A stretch of DNA of 64,000 bases from Streptomyces olivochromogenes (GTDB taxonomy: Bacteria > Actinomycetota > Actinomycetes > Streptomycetales > Streptomycetaceae), in contig NZ_KQ948456.1 of assembly GCF_001514115.1 (NCBI RefSeq), positions 467,043 to 531,042 on the forward strand. Reading direction: 5' to 3'. A program made the translations under genes and the position numbers. The notes beneath the pieces were generated by a model. It saw only the letters and a program-made list of their open reading frames with translations, ran no database searches and had not been told where the DNA came from. Position 1 is the first letter of the stretch. Each line of letters starts with the position of its first letter. This document shows positions 8,915 to 16,655 of this stretch, in pieces.

Positions 8915-9211
8915 ATGTCTCGCATCGCGAAGGCAGCCGGTATCGCTCTCGGCACGGGGGCCGTGGTGCTCAGCGGGGCCGGTCTGGCCATGGCGGACGC
9001 CGGTGCTCAGGGTGCCACCGCCGGCTCGCCCGGTGTCCTGTCGGGCAACCTCGTCCAGGTCCCGGTCAACGTGCCGGTCAACGTGTGCGGGAACACCGTC
9101 GACATCGTCGGACTGCTGAACCCGGCCTTCGGCAACGCCTGCGCCGACGTCAGCAAGCACGACGGCGGCACCCCCGACCCGGGCGGCTACGGCTCCGGTT
9201 ACGGCCAGTGA
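8915..9211 (+). CDS. chpG: Short chaplin, ChpG-like
   Basis: 98 residues: signal peptide (MSRIAKAAGIALGTGAVVLS to AMA-DA) and one chaplin domain with the hallmark AGSPGVLSGN, VPVNVPVNVCGNTVDIVGLL and NPAFGNAC, including the two Cys that form the intramolecular disulfide. A Gly/Asp/Pro-rich tail follows. Chaplins are secreted amyloid-forming surfactants that coat aerial hyphae. The ATG at 8915 has AGGAG at good spacing. I use chpG because in S. coelicolor, as I recall, that gene sits next to melC2, as here. Confidence 0.92.
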   Translation: MSRIAKAAGIALGTGAVVLSGAGLAMADAGAQGATAGSPGVLSGNLVQVPVNVPVNVCGNTVDIVGLLNPAFGNACADVSKHDGGTPDPGGYGSGYGQ

Positions 9212-9301
9212 CACGCTCTCAGCGGTCGTAGGTCGACAGCCGGCGCAGGCAGGCGAGAGGCCCCTGGCAGTGGTCACTGCCGGGGGCCTCGCCACAACCT
9301 C

Positions 9302-9391
9302 GACGCGTACCGGAACTTCAATGGGTACCGGAACTTCCATGCGTACTGGTACCTCTACGCGTACCGGTACCTCTACGCGTACCGGTAGATC
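9302..9391. repeat. Five 18-bp tandem repeats spanning the melC2 stop codon
   Basis: Five units of 18 bp (9302, 9320, 9338, 9356, 9374). The best copies read TACGCGTACCGGTACCTC on the plus strand. The melC2 stop (9373-9375) and last codons lie in the two units nearest the gene; the others continue past it with increasing divergence. It looks like serial duplication of the gene's 3' end. Confidence 0.85.
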
Positions 9392-10239
9392 CCGCTGTGA
9401 TCCTCCAGCTTGTCCGGTGTCACGCCCCACGGCGGCATCTTCTCGTGCCGCGCTACGATCCGTCCGCGCTGCGAGTCTCCGGGACCCGGCGGCCGGGCGG
9501 GCAGATAGCGGGCCCCGCGATGCCGCTGCTGCCAGCGGGACCACTGGAGGTCCACGAAGGCGTGGTGCAGCCAGAACACGGGGTCGTTGACGGAGGCGCC
9601 GCCGAGCATGGCCCCGCCCACCCACCGGTGCACGCGGTTGTGATTGTGCCAGGACGCGGCACCGGACCCGCTCCCCCAGCCTTCGAGCCTGTTGCGGAAT
9701 CCCTTGGAGGAGGTGGAGTTCCAGGGGGCGGTGTCGTAGACGGGGTCCGCGAGCGCCGAGTCCAGCTCGCGGCGGGTGGGCAGTTCGATCGGGTTGCTGG
9801 AGCGGCCGAAGTCGCGGGTGAGGTACTCGCCGTCGGTCACCCCCTCCGTGATGGTCCACTTCCCGTTGGCGTAGGCGAAGGGCCCGGTCGTGACCTGTCG
9901 GTCGGAGCGCCGCCCGTTGCCGCCGAGCAGGTCCTTGGTCCAGGGGGCGGAGGTCGGCGTCCGGTCCCGCGTCCAGTCCCAGTACGGCACGCTCACCCCG
10001 GAGTCCACGCGGCGCAGCGCCCGTTCCAGTTCGAGCAGGAACTGCCGGTGCCAGGGTAGGAAGGAGGGCGCCATGTGGGCCGCGCGCAGTCCGCTGTCGC
10101 CGTCCGCGACGTAGTACTGGATGTGCATCCGCACGAACTCGTCGTACTCGCCCCGGCGTTTGACCTCCAGCATCGCGGTGACGAAGCGGCGCCGCTCCGC
10201 GGCCGTCAGTGTGCTGACGTCCTTACGCGTGTACGCCAT
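9373..10239 (-). CDS. melC2: Tyrosinase MelC2
   Basis: 288 residues, the type-3 copper oxidase that oxidises tyrosine to dopaquinone for melanin. CuA ligands are His39, His55 and His64 (MHIQYY, RAAHMAP, PWHRQF); CuB ligands are His200, His204 and His226 (NHNRVH, FWLHH). SVPYWDWTRD is conserved. About ten residues longer than the S. castaneoglobisporus enzyme before CuB. No signal peptide: it is exported in complex with MelC1. Its start overlaps the melC1 end by 17 nt, so the pair is translationally coupled. The last codons lie in a tandem repeat. Confidence 0.96.
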   Translation of the reverse strand: MAYTRKDVSTLTAAERRRFVTAMLEVKRRGEYDEFVRMHIQYYVADGDSGLRAAHMAPSFLPWHRQFLLELERALRRVDSGVSVPYWDWTRDRTPTSAPWTKDLLGGNGRRSDRQVTTGPFAYANGKWTITEGVTDGEYLTRDFGRSSNPIELPTRRELDSALADPVYDTAPWNSTSSKGFRNRLEGWGSGSGAASWHNHNRVHRWVGGAMLGGASVNDPVFWLHHAFVDLQWSRWQQRHRGARYLPARPPGPGDSQRGRIVARHEKMPPWGVTPDKLEDHSGIYRYA

Positions 10240-10648
10240 GGTGGGGGCTCCCCTTCGCTTCCGTGTCGCGCAGGTGCTCCGAGGGGCCCAGTTCGTCGAC
10301 GGCCGCGCGCGCGGCCGCGAGCGCGGTCGGGTAGGACTGGTAGTGGTCCAGCATGCTCAGGTAGCTGCCGTCCGCGCGGCGCATCAGGTGCAGCGGCCGG
10401 CCGTCCACGGTGACCTGCCACTGGCCGCCTTCCGCTCCCGCCCGGCCACTGTTGCCGGTCTTCGCGCCGAGGAGGTGGCGGCCGTGGTACATCTCGTCGA
10501 ACGTGCGGTCCTCGGGGCGGGGTGGCCGCGCGGGCAGCGAGGCCGCGACGACCGGGGCCAGCGCCACGGCGGCGGCCGACACCAGCAGGCCGTGCAGCAC
10601 GCCCCGCCGGGTCACCGGAACTCCGCTCGACACTCTGCTGACGAACAT
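10223..10648 (-). CDS. melC1: Tyrosinase copper chaperone MelC1
   Basis: 141 residues. A twin-arginine signal (TRRGVLHGLLVSAAAVAL) precedes a caddie domain with DRTFDEMYHGRHLLG and the conserved Tyr/His-containing VDGRPLHLMRRADGSYLSML. MelC1 binds apo-MelC2, helps load copper and carries it through the Tat pore. The ATG at 10648 has GAGGAG; the longer ORF from 10771 lacks support. First gene of the melC operon; the promoter must lie in the 119 bp before the next gene. Confidence 0.95.
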   Translation of the reverse strand: MFVSRVSSGVPVTRRGVLHGLLVSAAAVALAPVVAASLPARPPRPEDRTFDEMYHGRHLLGAKTGNSGRAGAEGGQWQVTVDGRPLHLMRRADGSYLSMLDHYQSYPTALAAARAAVDELGPSEHLRDTEAKGSPHHGVHA

Positions 10649-10767
10649 GTTCTCTCCTCGAACGGGTTCGGTGACGGTGAAAGTGACGGGGTGAAGGCGG
10701 GGAAGGGGTGGCAGCGGGGACGACTGCGCGGCGGCGGGGGCGGCGGCGGTCGCGCCCCCGCCGTGGG

Positions 10768-11286
10768 TCACGCCCCCGCCCCCATGCCCACGTTCGCCGC
10801 CGGCACCGTCTTCAGGAGGGGTCCGAGGACGGCGGCCTGAGGGGCCTTCACGCCCGGCAGACCGAAGTGGTCGGGGTTCGGCGCGGTGAGCGGGGCGTCC
10901 ACGGACAGCCCGGGCGTCAGCGTGGACAGAGCGGACGCGGGCGCGTCGACCCCGAGATGCTCGAAACCGTGCCCGAGGAGGTGCGGAAGGGGCGCCCGGA
11001 GGTCCGCCCCCGGCAGTCCGGCGCCGACCGGCAACTGCGGAACGACCCGCTCCGGAAGCATCCGTCCCTCGACATGCCGGGGACCCGCGGGTCCGCCCGG
11101 CATGGGCACCGGCAACTCCCCTGCGATCTTGGGCGTCTGCAGGTTGAGGGCACGCTCCACACCGTCCAGAGGCACGGCGACGGGGACCGTTTCGGCTGCG
11201 ACGGCCGGGGTCGCGGCGGCAGCACCCATCACTGCCGCGACGCCCGTGACGACGGCGGCAAAGGTTCCTCGAGTGGTCGGCTTCAT
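10768..11286 (-). CDS. Secreted protein of unknown function, Pro/Leu-rich
   Basis: 172 residues with a clear signal peptide (TFAAVVTGVAAVMGAAAA, cleavage near PAVAAE). The mature part is rich in Pro, Leu, Val and Gly without Cys, and I do not recognise a domain. It mentions repeated LP/PLP motifs (VPQLPVGAGLPGADLRAPLP) reminiscent of the two other unknown secreted proteins in this locus. Position between melC and VKOR, among chaplins, suggests a cell-surface role; that is inference. Confidence 0.72.
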   Translation of the reverse strand: MKPTTRGTFAAVVTGVAAVMGAAAATPAVAAETVPVAVPLDGVERALNLQTPKIAGELPVPMPGGPAGPRHVEGRMLPERVVPQLPVGAGLPGADLRAPLPHLLGHGFEHLGVDAPASALSTLTPGLSVDAPLTAPNPDHFGLPGVKAPQAAVLGPLLKTVPAANVGMGAGA

Positions 11287-11420
11287 CTCAGGTACGGTCC
11301 CTTTCAGGATTCGGGGGGCTGCGTCCGTACCGGGTAACGATCCTGAGAACGAATTCAGTTCAAGATTCCCCCGACGGGCCCAATGGTCAGCTCGTCAGAA
11401 TATTCAGCCCGACCAATTAA

Positions 11421-12005
11421 TCAGCTCGTCCAAAAATCCCACCATCGGGTCAGAATCAGCATTCCGATGATCCCGATGTGCAGGATCGGCAGAACCCAGG
11501 TGAACTCACCGAGGAATCTCTTCAGCCAACCGGGCGCGGGCAGGAATTCATTTCGTACGTTGAATGACGTCACGTACCAGAACATGATGATCGTGGCGAC
11601 CCAGGCAAGACAGCACCACAGGCACAGCGAGTTGATCCGGTACAGCGACTGGAACTGCAGCCAGGTGCAGAATCCGACGCCGAAGAGCGTGCCGGCGTTG
11701 AAGGTCAGCCAGTACCAGCCCGGAAATCCGGCGCCCGCCAGCAGGCTCATACCGACACAGATCACGATGCCGTACGCGACGAGACCGAGCATCGGGTTGG
11801 GGAACCCGAAGGCCGAGGCCTGGTCGCTCTTCATGATGTTGCCGCAGGAGACGACCGGGTTCAGGCTGCATCCCGGCACGAAGTTCGGGTTCTCCAGCAG
11901 CTTGAACTTGTCGATCGTGATGACCCACGCGGCGAGCAGACCGGCCGCACCGGTGATCACCAGCAGCACGGCGAGCGCCCGGCTGCCGCCCGCGGTCCGT
12001 GTCAT
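11421..12005 (-). CDS. Vitamin K epoxide reductase (VKOR) family membrane protein
   Basis: 194 residues, four to five membrane helices. The family redox sites are visible: a loop Cys pair (GCSLNPVVSCG) and the active CLWC in INSLCLWCCLAW. Bacterial VKOR reoxidises a DsbA-like partner with quinone and so drives disulfide bonds in exported proteins. No thioredoxin-like partner is adjacent or fused. The ATG at 12005 overlaps the stop of the upstream gene by one base (TGATG), implying coupled translation. Chaplins on both sides contain paired Cys and are likely clients. Confidence 0.9.
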   Translation of the reverse strand: MTRTAGGSRALAVLLVITGAAGLLAAWVITIDKFKLLENPNFVPGCSLNPVVSCGNIMKSDQASAFGFPNPMLGLVAYGIVICVGMSLLAGAGFPGWYWLTFNAGTLFGVGFCTWLQFQSLYRINSLCLWCCLAWVATIIMFWYVTSFNVRNEFLPAPGWLKRFLGEFTWVLPILHIGIIGMLILTRWWDFWTS

Positions 12006-12502
12006 CAGCCGCGCAGACTGCGCGCGGGCAGGAGCACGTGCGCCGCGCTGAGCAGAGTCCCCTCGTCACCCGCGAAGGCGGCCAGGTTCTCCGGCGCGAC
12101 GGGCTTGCCGGGCTCGGCGCCGGGCCAGGCGCGGGTGGCGAACAGGAAGTAGGCGTAGCCGCGCTCGCCGACCGCCACGAGCCACTCGGGCGGCACGAGG
12201 CACTGGGCGTTGAGGTACGGCATGGTGACGACGGCCTGGCCCGCCTCGACGAGGAGGGTGAGCGGCAGGCTGGGCTGACTGGCCCCGTCGAGGAGCGTGT
12301 CACCGACGGGCAGACCGTTGTCGCGCAGCAGTTGCTCGATGGCGACCTTGGAGGCCTCCGGGCCGCCTTCGCCGTCGCCCAGGGAGTAGGCAAGGAGGTA
12401 GGGCATGTCTCCGTCGGGGGCTTCACCACTGAACGCCACGACGGCGAGCGTGCCGAGATCGGCGACCCGGAAAGGGCGCGTTTGGCTTGAGGATGAGGTC
12501 AC
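12005..12502 (-). CDS. Conserved hypothetical protein (possibly DUF5949)
   Basis: 165 residues, soluble, no signal peptide. It begins MTSSSSQTRPFRVADLGTL and has conserved-looking GDMPYLLAYSLGD and GYAYFLFATRAWPG. I recall this as a Streptomyces-specific family listed as DUF5949, but cannot confirm it. Directly upstream of and coupled to the VKOR gene, so a role linked to the envelope redox step is possible. Confidence 0.75.
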   Translation of the reverse strand: MTSSSSQTRPFRVADLGTLAVVAFSGEAPDGDMPYLLAYSLGDGEGGPEASKVAIEQLLRDNGLPVGDTLLDGASQPSLPLTLLVEAGQAVVTMPYLNAQCLVPPEWLVAVGERGYAYFLFATRAWPGAEPGKPVAPENLAAFAGDEGTLLSAAHVLLPARSLRG

Positions 12503-12608
12503 CGCGGAACCCTATCGACGCACCCGAAAGGCCCCGCCCCTTTGTCACCCGGACGGGCGAAAACCGGGCGGGTGACCACACGAACGAGGGATGTCCTCGA
12601 ACAATGCG

Positions 12609-12643
12609 AAGGGCCGACTCCGCACGGTGCGGAATCGGCCCTT
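12609..12643 (-). terminator. Hairpin after short chaplin gene
   Basis: A 17-bp stem with one mismatch (12609-12625 and 12627-12643, core GGGCCGA and TCGGCCC), with a very tight loop, 45 bp downstream of the chaplin stop and in the gap between the divergent gene starts. Confidence 0.7.
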
Positions 12644-12688
12644 TCAGCCCGTGTACGGCGTCGCTTCCGGCTCAGCCCGCGTACGGCG

Positions 12689-12928
12689 TCACTGGTCGGC
12701 GCACTTGTTCCCGAGCGCCGGGTTCAGCGCACCGATCACGTTGACGCCGAGGCCGCAGACGTTCACCGGAACATCCACGGGTACCTGAATGACGTTGCCG
12801 GAGGCGACACCGGGGGAGTGAGCCGCCGCGCCCTGGGCACCGGTGTCGGCGACGGCGCTGCCCGCCGCGGCACCCGCGGCCATTCCGACGGTGGCGAAAA
12901 GCAGTGCGACCTTCTTGGCGGTGTTCAT
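12689..12928 (-). CDS. Short chaplin
   Basis: 79 residues: signal peptide MNTAKKVALLFATVGMAAG with cleavage near SAVA-DT, then one chaplin domain (AHSPGVASGN, VPVDVPVNVCGLGVNVIGAL, NPALGNKCADQ). Both domain Cys are present. GLGVNV replaces the usual GNTVDV, and it ends Asp-Gln directly after the second Cys, so it is the most divergent chaplin in this window. A GGAAAGGA site precedes the ATG at 12928. No sigma-BldN-like promoter was found at the distance seen for the others. Confidence 0.92.
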   Translation of the reverse strand: MNTAKKVALLFATVGMAAGAAAGSAVADTGAQGAAAHSPGVASGNVIQVPVDVPVNVCGLGVNVIGALNPALGNKCADQ

Positions 12929-13029
12929 CGTCCGTCCTTTCCTTGGCGGTGCGATTCAGCCTAGGGATGCGTCCGGCCGTCTCCCGGAAAGACACGCGAT
13001 GAAAGGGAACGGGGCTCCACAGCGAACGT

Positions 13030-13332
13030 TCATTTCTGGAGGGGAAGTCCGCCGAGAAGCTTTGCGGGGCCACCGGCCGAGTTGAGCGCCTTCGTCGCGC
13101 CATTCACGGTGTTGAGTACCGAGTTCTTGTTCTCGGTGTCCAGCGCGTCCGACTGGTGCCGCAGGGGCTGCAGGTCCTCCAGGTTGAGCGAGCGCTGGCT
13201 GGTGAGGGTCTCCAGGGCGCCGTTGAGGCTGGTGGGCGTGAGGTCGGAGGCCTGGGCGGCGAAGGCGGGCGCGGCGGCACTGGCGATGACCATGGACCCC
13301 GCAACGACAGCGGCAGCCTTCAGGGACTTCAT
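13030..13332 (-). CDS. Small secreted protein of unknown function
   Basis: 100 residues. Signal peptide MKSLKAAAVVAGSMVIASAA with cleavage after AFA. The mature 75 residues are polar and Asn/Leu/Ser-rich (SLNGALETLTSQRSLNLEDL, NKNSVLNTVNGATKALN), helix-forming, Cys-free. I do not recognise a family. The ATG at 13332 has AAAGGA 7 nt upstream. It sits between two chaplins, and the signal peptide resembles the chaplin/rodlin ones, so co-export to the hyphal surface is likely. Confidence 0.75.
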   Translation of the reverse strand: MKSLKAAAVVAGSMVIASAAAPAFAAQASDLTPTSLNGALETLTSQRSLNLEDLQPLRHQSDALDTENKNSVLNTVNGATKALNSAGGPAKLLGGLPLQK

Positions 13333-13536
13333 CGTGTTCCTTTCTTCGGCAACTCGTGTCACCAGAGAGAAATTTCGCTTTGTCCTGGCTAACGAGCCCC
13401 GGGCGCGGCGGAAACCCTGTGTGCAGAAATTTCCTGCGCACATACACACATACAAAACAGCCGCCGTGCACCCATGCAAAACAGCCGTCGTGCCGACCGC
13501 TGGGGTCGGCACGACGGCGGAATGGCGACTCGGGGG

Positions 13537-14328
13537 TCAGACCGCCGGCAGGCTCGGCAGGGCGGGAGTCGGCAGCGCGGGCGTCGGCAGGGCAGGGGTC
13601 GGCAGCGCGGGCGTCGGCAAGGCGGGAGTCGGCAGCGCGGGAAGCGGCGGCAGACCGGGCAGGTTCGCCGCGGGCAGGCCGCCACCGAGGACCACCGCGA
13701 CGACGAAGTTGACGAGGCCCGTCAGCACGGCCGTGGCCGCGGGCACCACCTTGGTGGCGTCGCCCGAGGTGACCGCCGCGACGAGCGTGTCGACCGCCTT
13801 CTGGAGGGCGGTGAGCGCGTCGCCCGCGAGGTCCCGCGCGGTCGAGGCGCGCGAACCCTTGTCGCGCGGCGCCTTGTTGTCCTGGTCCCTGGCGACCGCG
13901 CTGTCGTCCTGCGCCTCGGCGCCCTTCTTCACCGAGGGCAGCGTGGGTACGGCGGGCAGCGTCGGCAGAGTGGGCAGTGCGGGCGTCGTCGTGGCCGGCG
14001 GGGTGACCGGAGCGGCCGCCGCGGCCTTGGCGATCGCGTCCTTCACGACCTGGGCGAGCTTCGCCGCCTGGTCGGCGGAGAGCTGGCCGTCGTCCGCCTT
14101 GAGCGCGGCGTCGAGGAGATCGGTGACCGGGGCGAGGATGCCGGCGATGCCGCCCAGCGACTTCACCTGGGCCAGCAACGCGTCCGCGCCAGGGACGGGT
14201 GCCGCCGCATGGGTGTGACCACGCGCCGAGTCGCGGTCGGCTGCCAGCGCGACAGGCCCGGATATCCCGAGCAGGAGCGAGGCACAGAGGACGGAGGACG
14301 CCAGGCGCCGTGCGGGCAGAGCACGCAT
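13537..14328 (-). CDS. Secreted protein with C-terminal LPTPA repeats
   Basis: 263 residues. The signal peptide (RLASSVLCASLLLGISGPVA) is followed by an Ala-rich helical part, a Pro/Thr linker (PTLPTLPAVPTLP), a second helical segment with a hydrophobic stretch (AVLTGLVNFVVAVVLGGGL), and an end of six consecutive PTPAL units (15-bp DNA repeats at about 13550-13635). No sortase motif. The ATG at 14328 has GAAGGGA. Unknown family. The repeat tail could be wall-spanning or amyloid-prone; it lies among chaplin genes. Confidence 0.75.
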   Translation of the reverse strand: MRALPARRLASSVLCASLLLGISGPVALAADRDSARGHTHAAAPVPGADALLAQVKSLGGIAGILAPVTDLLDAALKADDGQLSADQAAKLAQVVKDAIAKAAAAAPVTPPATTTPALPTLPTLPAVPTLPSVKKGAEAQDDSAVARDQDNKAPRDKGSRASTARDLAGDALTALQKAVDTLVAAVTSGDATKVVPAATAVLTGLVNFVVAVVLGGGLPAANLPGLPPLPALPTPALPTPALPTPALPTPALPTPALPSLPAV

Positions 14329-14488
14329 GGATGTTCCCTTCGATGGTGCGTCGGATCTTGATGCCCACCGTGGAAGTACCGGTCGCCGCCTGCAACCGAC
14401 CGAACGCCCCGTGTAACGACCTGGGCCCTCCACCACCACCGTCGTCGCTGGTGGGAAGCCATGCCGGGCCCTTGGCGCCCCTTCCCTC

Positions 14489-14560
14489 CATTCGGGGCCG
14501 CCGTCCCCCCATTCGGGGCCGCCGTCCCCCATTCGAGGGCGCCCTCCCGTCATTCGGGGC
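14489..14560. repeat. About 3.5 copies of a 21-bp tandem repeat
   Basis: The unit CATTCGGGGCCGCCGTCCCCC occurs at 14489 and 14510, then in weaker copies to about 14560, between the secreted-protein gene and the next chaplin. It fills the upstream leader region of the 13537-14328 gene. Confidence 0.6.
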
Positions 14561-14569
14561 AGATGCGGA

Positions 14570-14601
14570 CCGGCCGCCCTCCCGTGAGGGAGGACGGCCG
14601 G
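14570..14601 (-). terminator. Hairpin after short chaplin gene
   Basis: A 14-bp stem with one mismatch (14570-14583 / 14588-14601, CCGGCCG at the base) and a 4-nt loop, 20 bp beyond the chaplin stop on the minus strand. Confidence 0.75.
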
Positions 14602-14621
14602 CGGAAGGGCCCGGTCTGACG

Positions 14622-14861
14622 TCAGTCGCTGGCGCACTGGTCGCCGAACGCGGGGTTCAGCAGGCCGACCACGTCGACGGTGTTCCCGCAGAGGTTGACG
14701 GGGATGTGGATCGGAGCGTGCACGACGTTGCCCGACAGGACGCCCGGGGAGTGGGCGGCCGCGCCGTGTGCGTCGCTGTCGGCGGCGGCGATGCCGGCGG
14801 TGCCCGCCATGGCGGCGGCGGCAACGGAGGTCAGGGCCAGGCCCTTCGCGATACGCGACAT
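14622..14861 (-). CDS. chpF: Short chaplin, ChpF-like by position
   Basis: 79 residues: signal peptide starting MSRIAKGLALTSVAAAA, then a single chaplin domain (AHSPGVLSGN, IHIPVNLCGNTVDVVGLL, NPAFGDQCASD) with both Cys. The ATG at 14861 has AAGGAG. It is divergent from the exopolysaccharide operon, and in S. coelicolor chpF holds that place as I recall; the letter is uncertain. A strong sigma-BldN-like promoter lies 56 nt upstream. Confidence 0.92.
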   Translation of the reverse strand: MSRIAKGLALTSVAAAAMAGTAGIAAADSDAHGAAAHSPGVLSGNVVHAPIHIPVNLCGNTVDVVGLLNPAFGDQCASD

Positions 14862-14916
14862 GGAGAAGTGCTCCTTGGAGTTGTCCAACATCCGGGCGGG
14901 ATGCCCGGCGCTGGAA

Positions 14917-14944
14917 TCAACGCGCGGCACACGCGCGGGTTGTG
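14917..14944 (-). promoter_or_regulatory. Putative sigma-BldN-type promoter, short chaplin
   Basis: On the minus strand CACAAC (14939-14944), 16 nt, CGTTGA (14917-14922). The -10 is an exact match to the remembered consensus, and the -10 lies 56 nt from the start codon as for the chaplin at 8915. Confidence 0.65.
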
Positions 14945-15141
14945 CCTCCAAAGGAGTGATCCCGCGACCACCGGACTTCACTATTCCGACACACTTGTGA
15001 GGTTTCTCCGAATAAATACGGATAGCGACTAGAGTCGGCCACCTCCTGAGGCTGCTTGGCATCAGACGCCGGAATCAGATCCGCAGATTTCCGTCCGTCC
15101 GCAGGTCCCGAACCTTTTCTCCCGAAAGGGCAACGCCGGTC

Positions 15142-15417
15142 ATGCGTCATTCCCCGGGCCCGCTGCCGCGCCGCGCGACGGCGTACGAGAAGCGGACGGA
15201 GCCGCCGCGGCACCTGACCCCGTTGATCGAACGCGCGCCCGCCCACTCGAACACTCCCGGCCGCGACTCCGACGTCCTCGGCCCCGGCCTCGGCTTCGGC
15301 CCCGTCCTCGGCAGCGAAATCCGAGGCGGGGGTGACCAGTTGGGCGTCCGGCTCGTTTCGCAGCGGGACGCGGCCTGGGTCGGAGCGCTGCTCGCCGCCG
15401 TCGACGCGCAGCAGTGA
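15142..15417 (+). CDS. Small ORF of unknown function ahead of EPS operon (doubtful)
   Basis: 91 codons, no recognisable domain; ends LVSQRDAAWVGALLAAVDAQ. It lies in the operon leader, same strand, stopping 41 bp before the first glycosyltransferase. The ribosome site is weak. It could be a leader peptide, a real small protein or chance. The 280 bp upstream (14862-15141) hold the chaplin promoter and an AT-richer stretch near 15010-15035 that could carry the EPS promoter. Confidence 0.35.
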   Translation: MRHSPGPLPRRATAYEKRTEPPRHLTPLIERAPAHSNTPGRDSDVLGPGLGFGPVLGSEIRGGGDQLGVRLVSQRDAAWVGALLAAVDAQQ

Positions 15418-15458
15418 CGCGCGCCCGTGAGCGCAGCCCGTTAGCGAGGAACCCGCGC

Positions 15459-16655
15459 ATGCACCTGCCATCGACCGACCCCCCACGGGTCCTGCACCTC
15501 ACCCAGCCGGTCGACGGCGGAGTCGCCCGTGTGCTCACCGACCTGGTGAAGGCTCAGCTCGCCGACGGAGCGCACGTCACGGTGGCCTGCCCGCGGGACA
15601 GCGACCTCGCGCACACGCTGCGGGCCCTGGGCAGCGACGTATGGCACTGGGCGGCGACGCGCGGCCCGGGTCCGCGACTGGCACAGGAGGTGCGACGGCT
15701 CGCCCCGGTCCTCGCGCGGGCGCGGCCCGATGTGGTGCACGCGCACAGTGCCAAGGCGGGGCTCGCCGGACGGCTCGCCGTGCGCGGCCGGGTGCCGACC
15801 GTGTTCCAGCCGCACGCCTGGTCCTTCGAGGCGGTCGACGGGGTCATGGCGGGCCTCGCACTGAAGTGGGAGCGGTGGGGGGCGCGTTGGGCGTCCCGGG
15901 TGGTGTGTGTGAGTGAAGCGGAGCGCGCGACCGGCGTGCGCGCCGGTATCAGGGCCCGCTGGGCCGTGATCCCCAACGGCATCGACACCGAGCACTTCCA
16001 CCCGGCGGCCGTGGCGACCGTACGGGCCGCAATCCCCCTGCTCGCCCGCGCCGGTGGCGATCCGGCGGCTCCACTGGTCGTCTGCGTCGGGCGGCTGTGC
16101 CCGCAGAAGGGCCAGGACGTCCTGCTGGAGGCCTGGCGGACGGTGGTCCGGCAGGTGCCGGGCGCCAGGCTCGTGCTGGTCGGCGACGGGCCGGACGCCG
16201 GGCGCCTACGGGCAGCGGCGCCCGAGGGAGTCCTGTTCGCCGGGGCGGCCCACGACGCCCTGCCCTGGTACCAGGCCGCCGATCTGGTGGTGCTGCCGTC
16301 CCGCTGGGAGGGCATGGCGCTGGCCCCGCTGGAGGCCATGGCCTGCGGGCGTCCGGTCGTGCTGACGGACGTGGACGGCGCCCGGGAAAGTCTGCCGCCT
16401 GGCCTCGACACCCGCTGTCTGGTCCCCGCGCGGGCACCGGGCCCACTGGCCCGGGCGATCCGCGCCCTGCTCGCCGACCCGCCGCTGCGCGCGTCACTCG
16501 GGCACCAGGGGCGCCGCCACGTACTGGCCGCACACGACGTACGGCGCGCCACCGCCGCGGTCGCGGAGGTGTACCGCGAGCTGCTCGCCCCGGCGTCCGG
16601 CGCGCACACCGCGTGCGGGGAACACACCGAGTACAGGGAGTCCAGCCACACGTGA
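15459..16655 (+). CDS. Glycosyltransferase family 4 (EPS operon, first core gene)
   Basis: 398 residues, GT-B fold. N-terminal VLHLTQPVDGGVARVLTDLV is the acceptor-side start of GT4 enzymes; the C-terminal donor domain has VVCVGRLCPQKGQDVLLEAW and the EX7E-like signature LPSRWEGMALAPLEAMACG. It would add a sugar to a lipid-linked intermediate on the cytoplasmic face. The ATG at 15459 with GAGGA is preferred over the GTG at 15414. Its stop overlaps the next start by 4 nt (GTGA), placing it in one operon with the following seven genes. Confidence 0.92.
   Translation: MHLPSTDPPRVLHLTQPVDGGVARVLTDLVKAQLADGAHVTVACPRDSDLAHTLRALGSDVWHWAATRGPGPRLAQEVRRLAPVLARARPDVVHAHSAKAGLAGRLAVRGRVPTVFQPHAWSFEAVDGVMAGLALKWERWGARWASRVVCVSEAERATGVRAGIRARWAVIPNGIDTEHFHPAAVATVRAAIPLLARAGGDPAAPLVVCVGRLCPQKGQDVLLEAWRTVVRQVPGARLVLVGDGPDAGRLRAAAPEGVLFAGAAHDALPWYQAADLVVLPSRWEGMALAPLEAMACGRPVVLTDVDGARESLPPGLDTRCLVPARAPGPLARAIRALLADPPLRASLGHQGRRHVLAAHDVRRATAAVAEVYRELLAPASGAHTACGEHTEYRESSHT

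Noticed and set aside
9302..9391. CRISPR-like look of the 18-bp repeats
   Set aside because: Repeats are directly adjacent without spacers and no cas genes exist.
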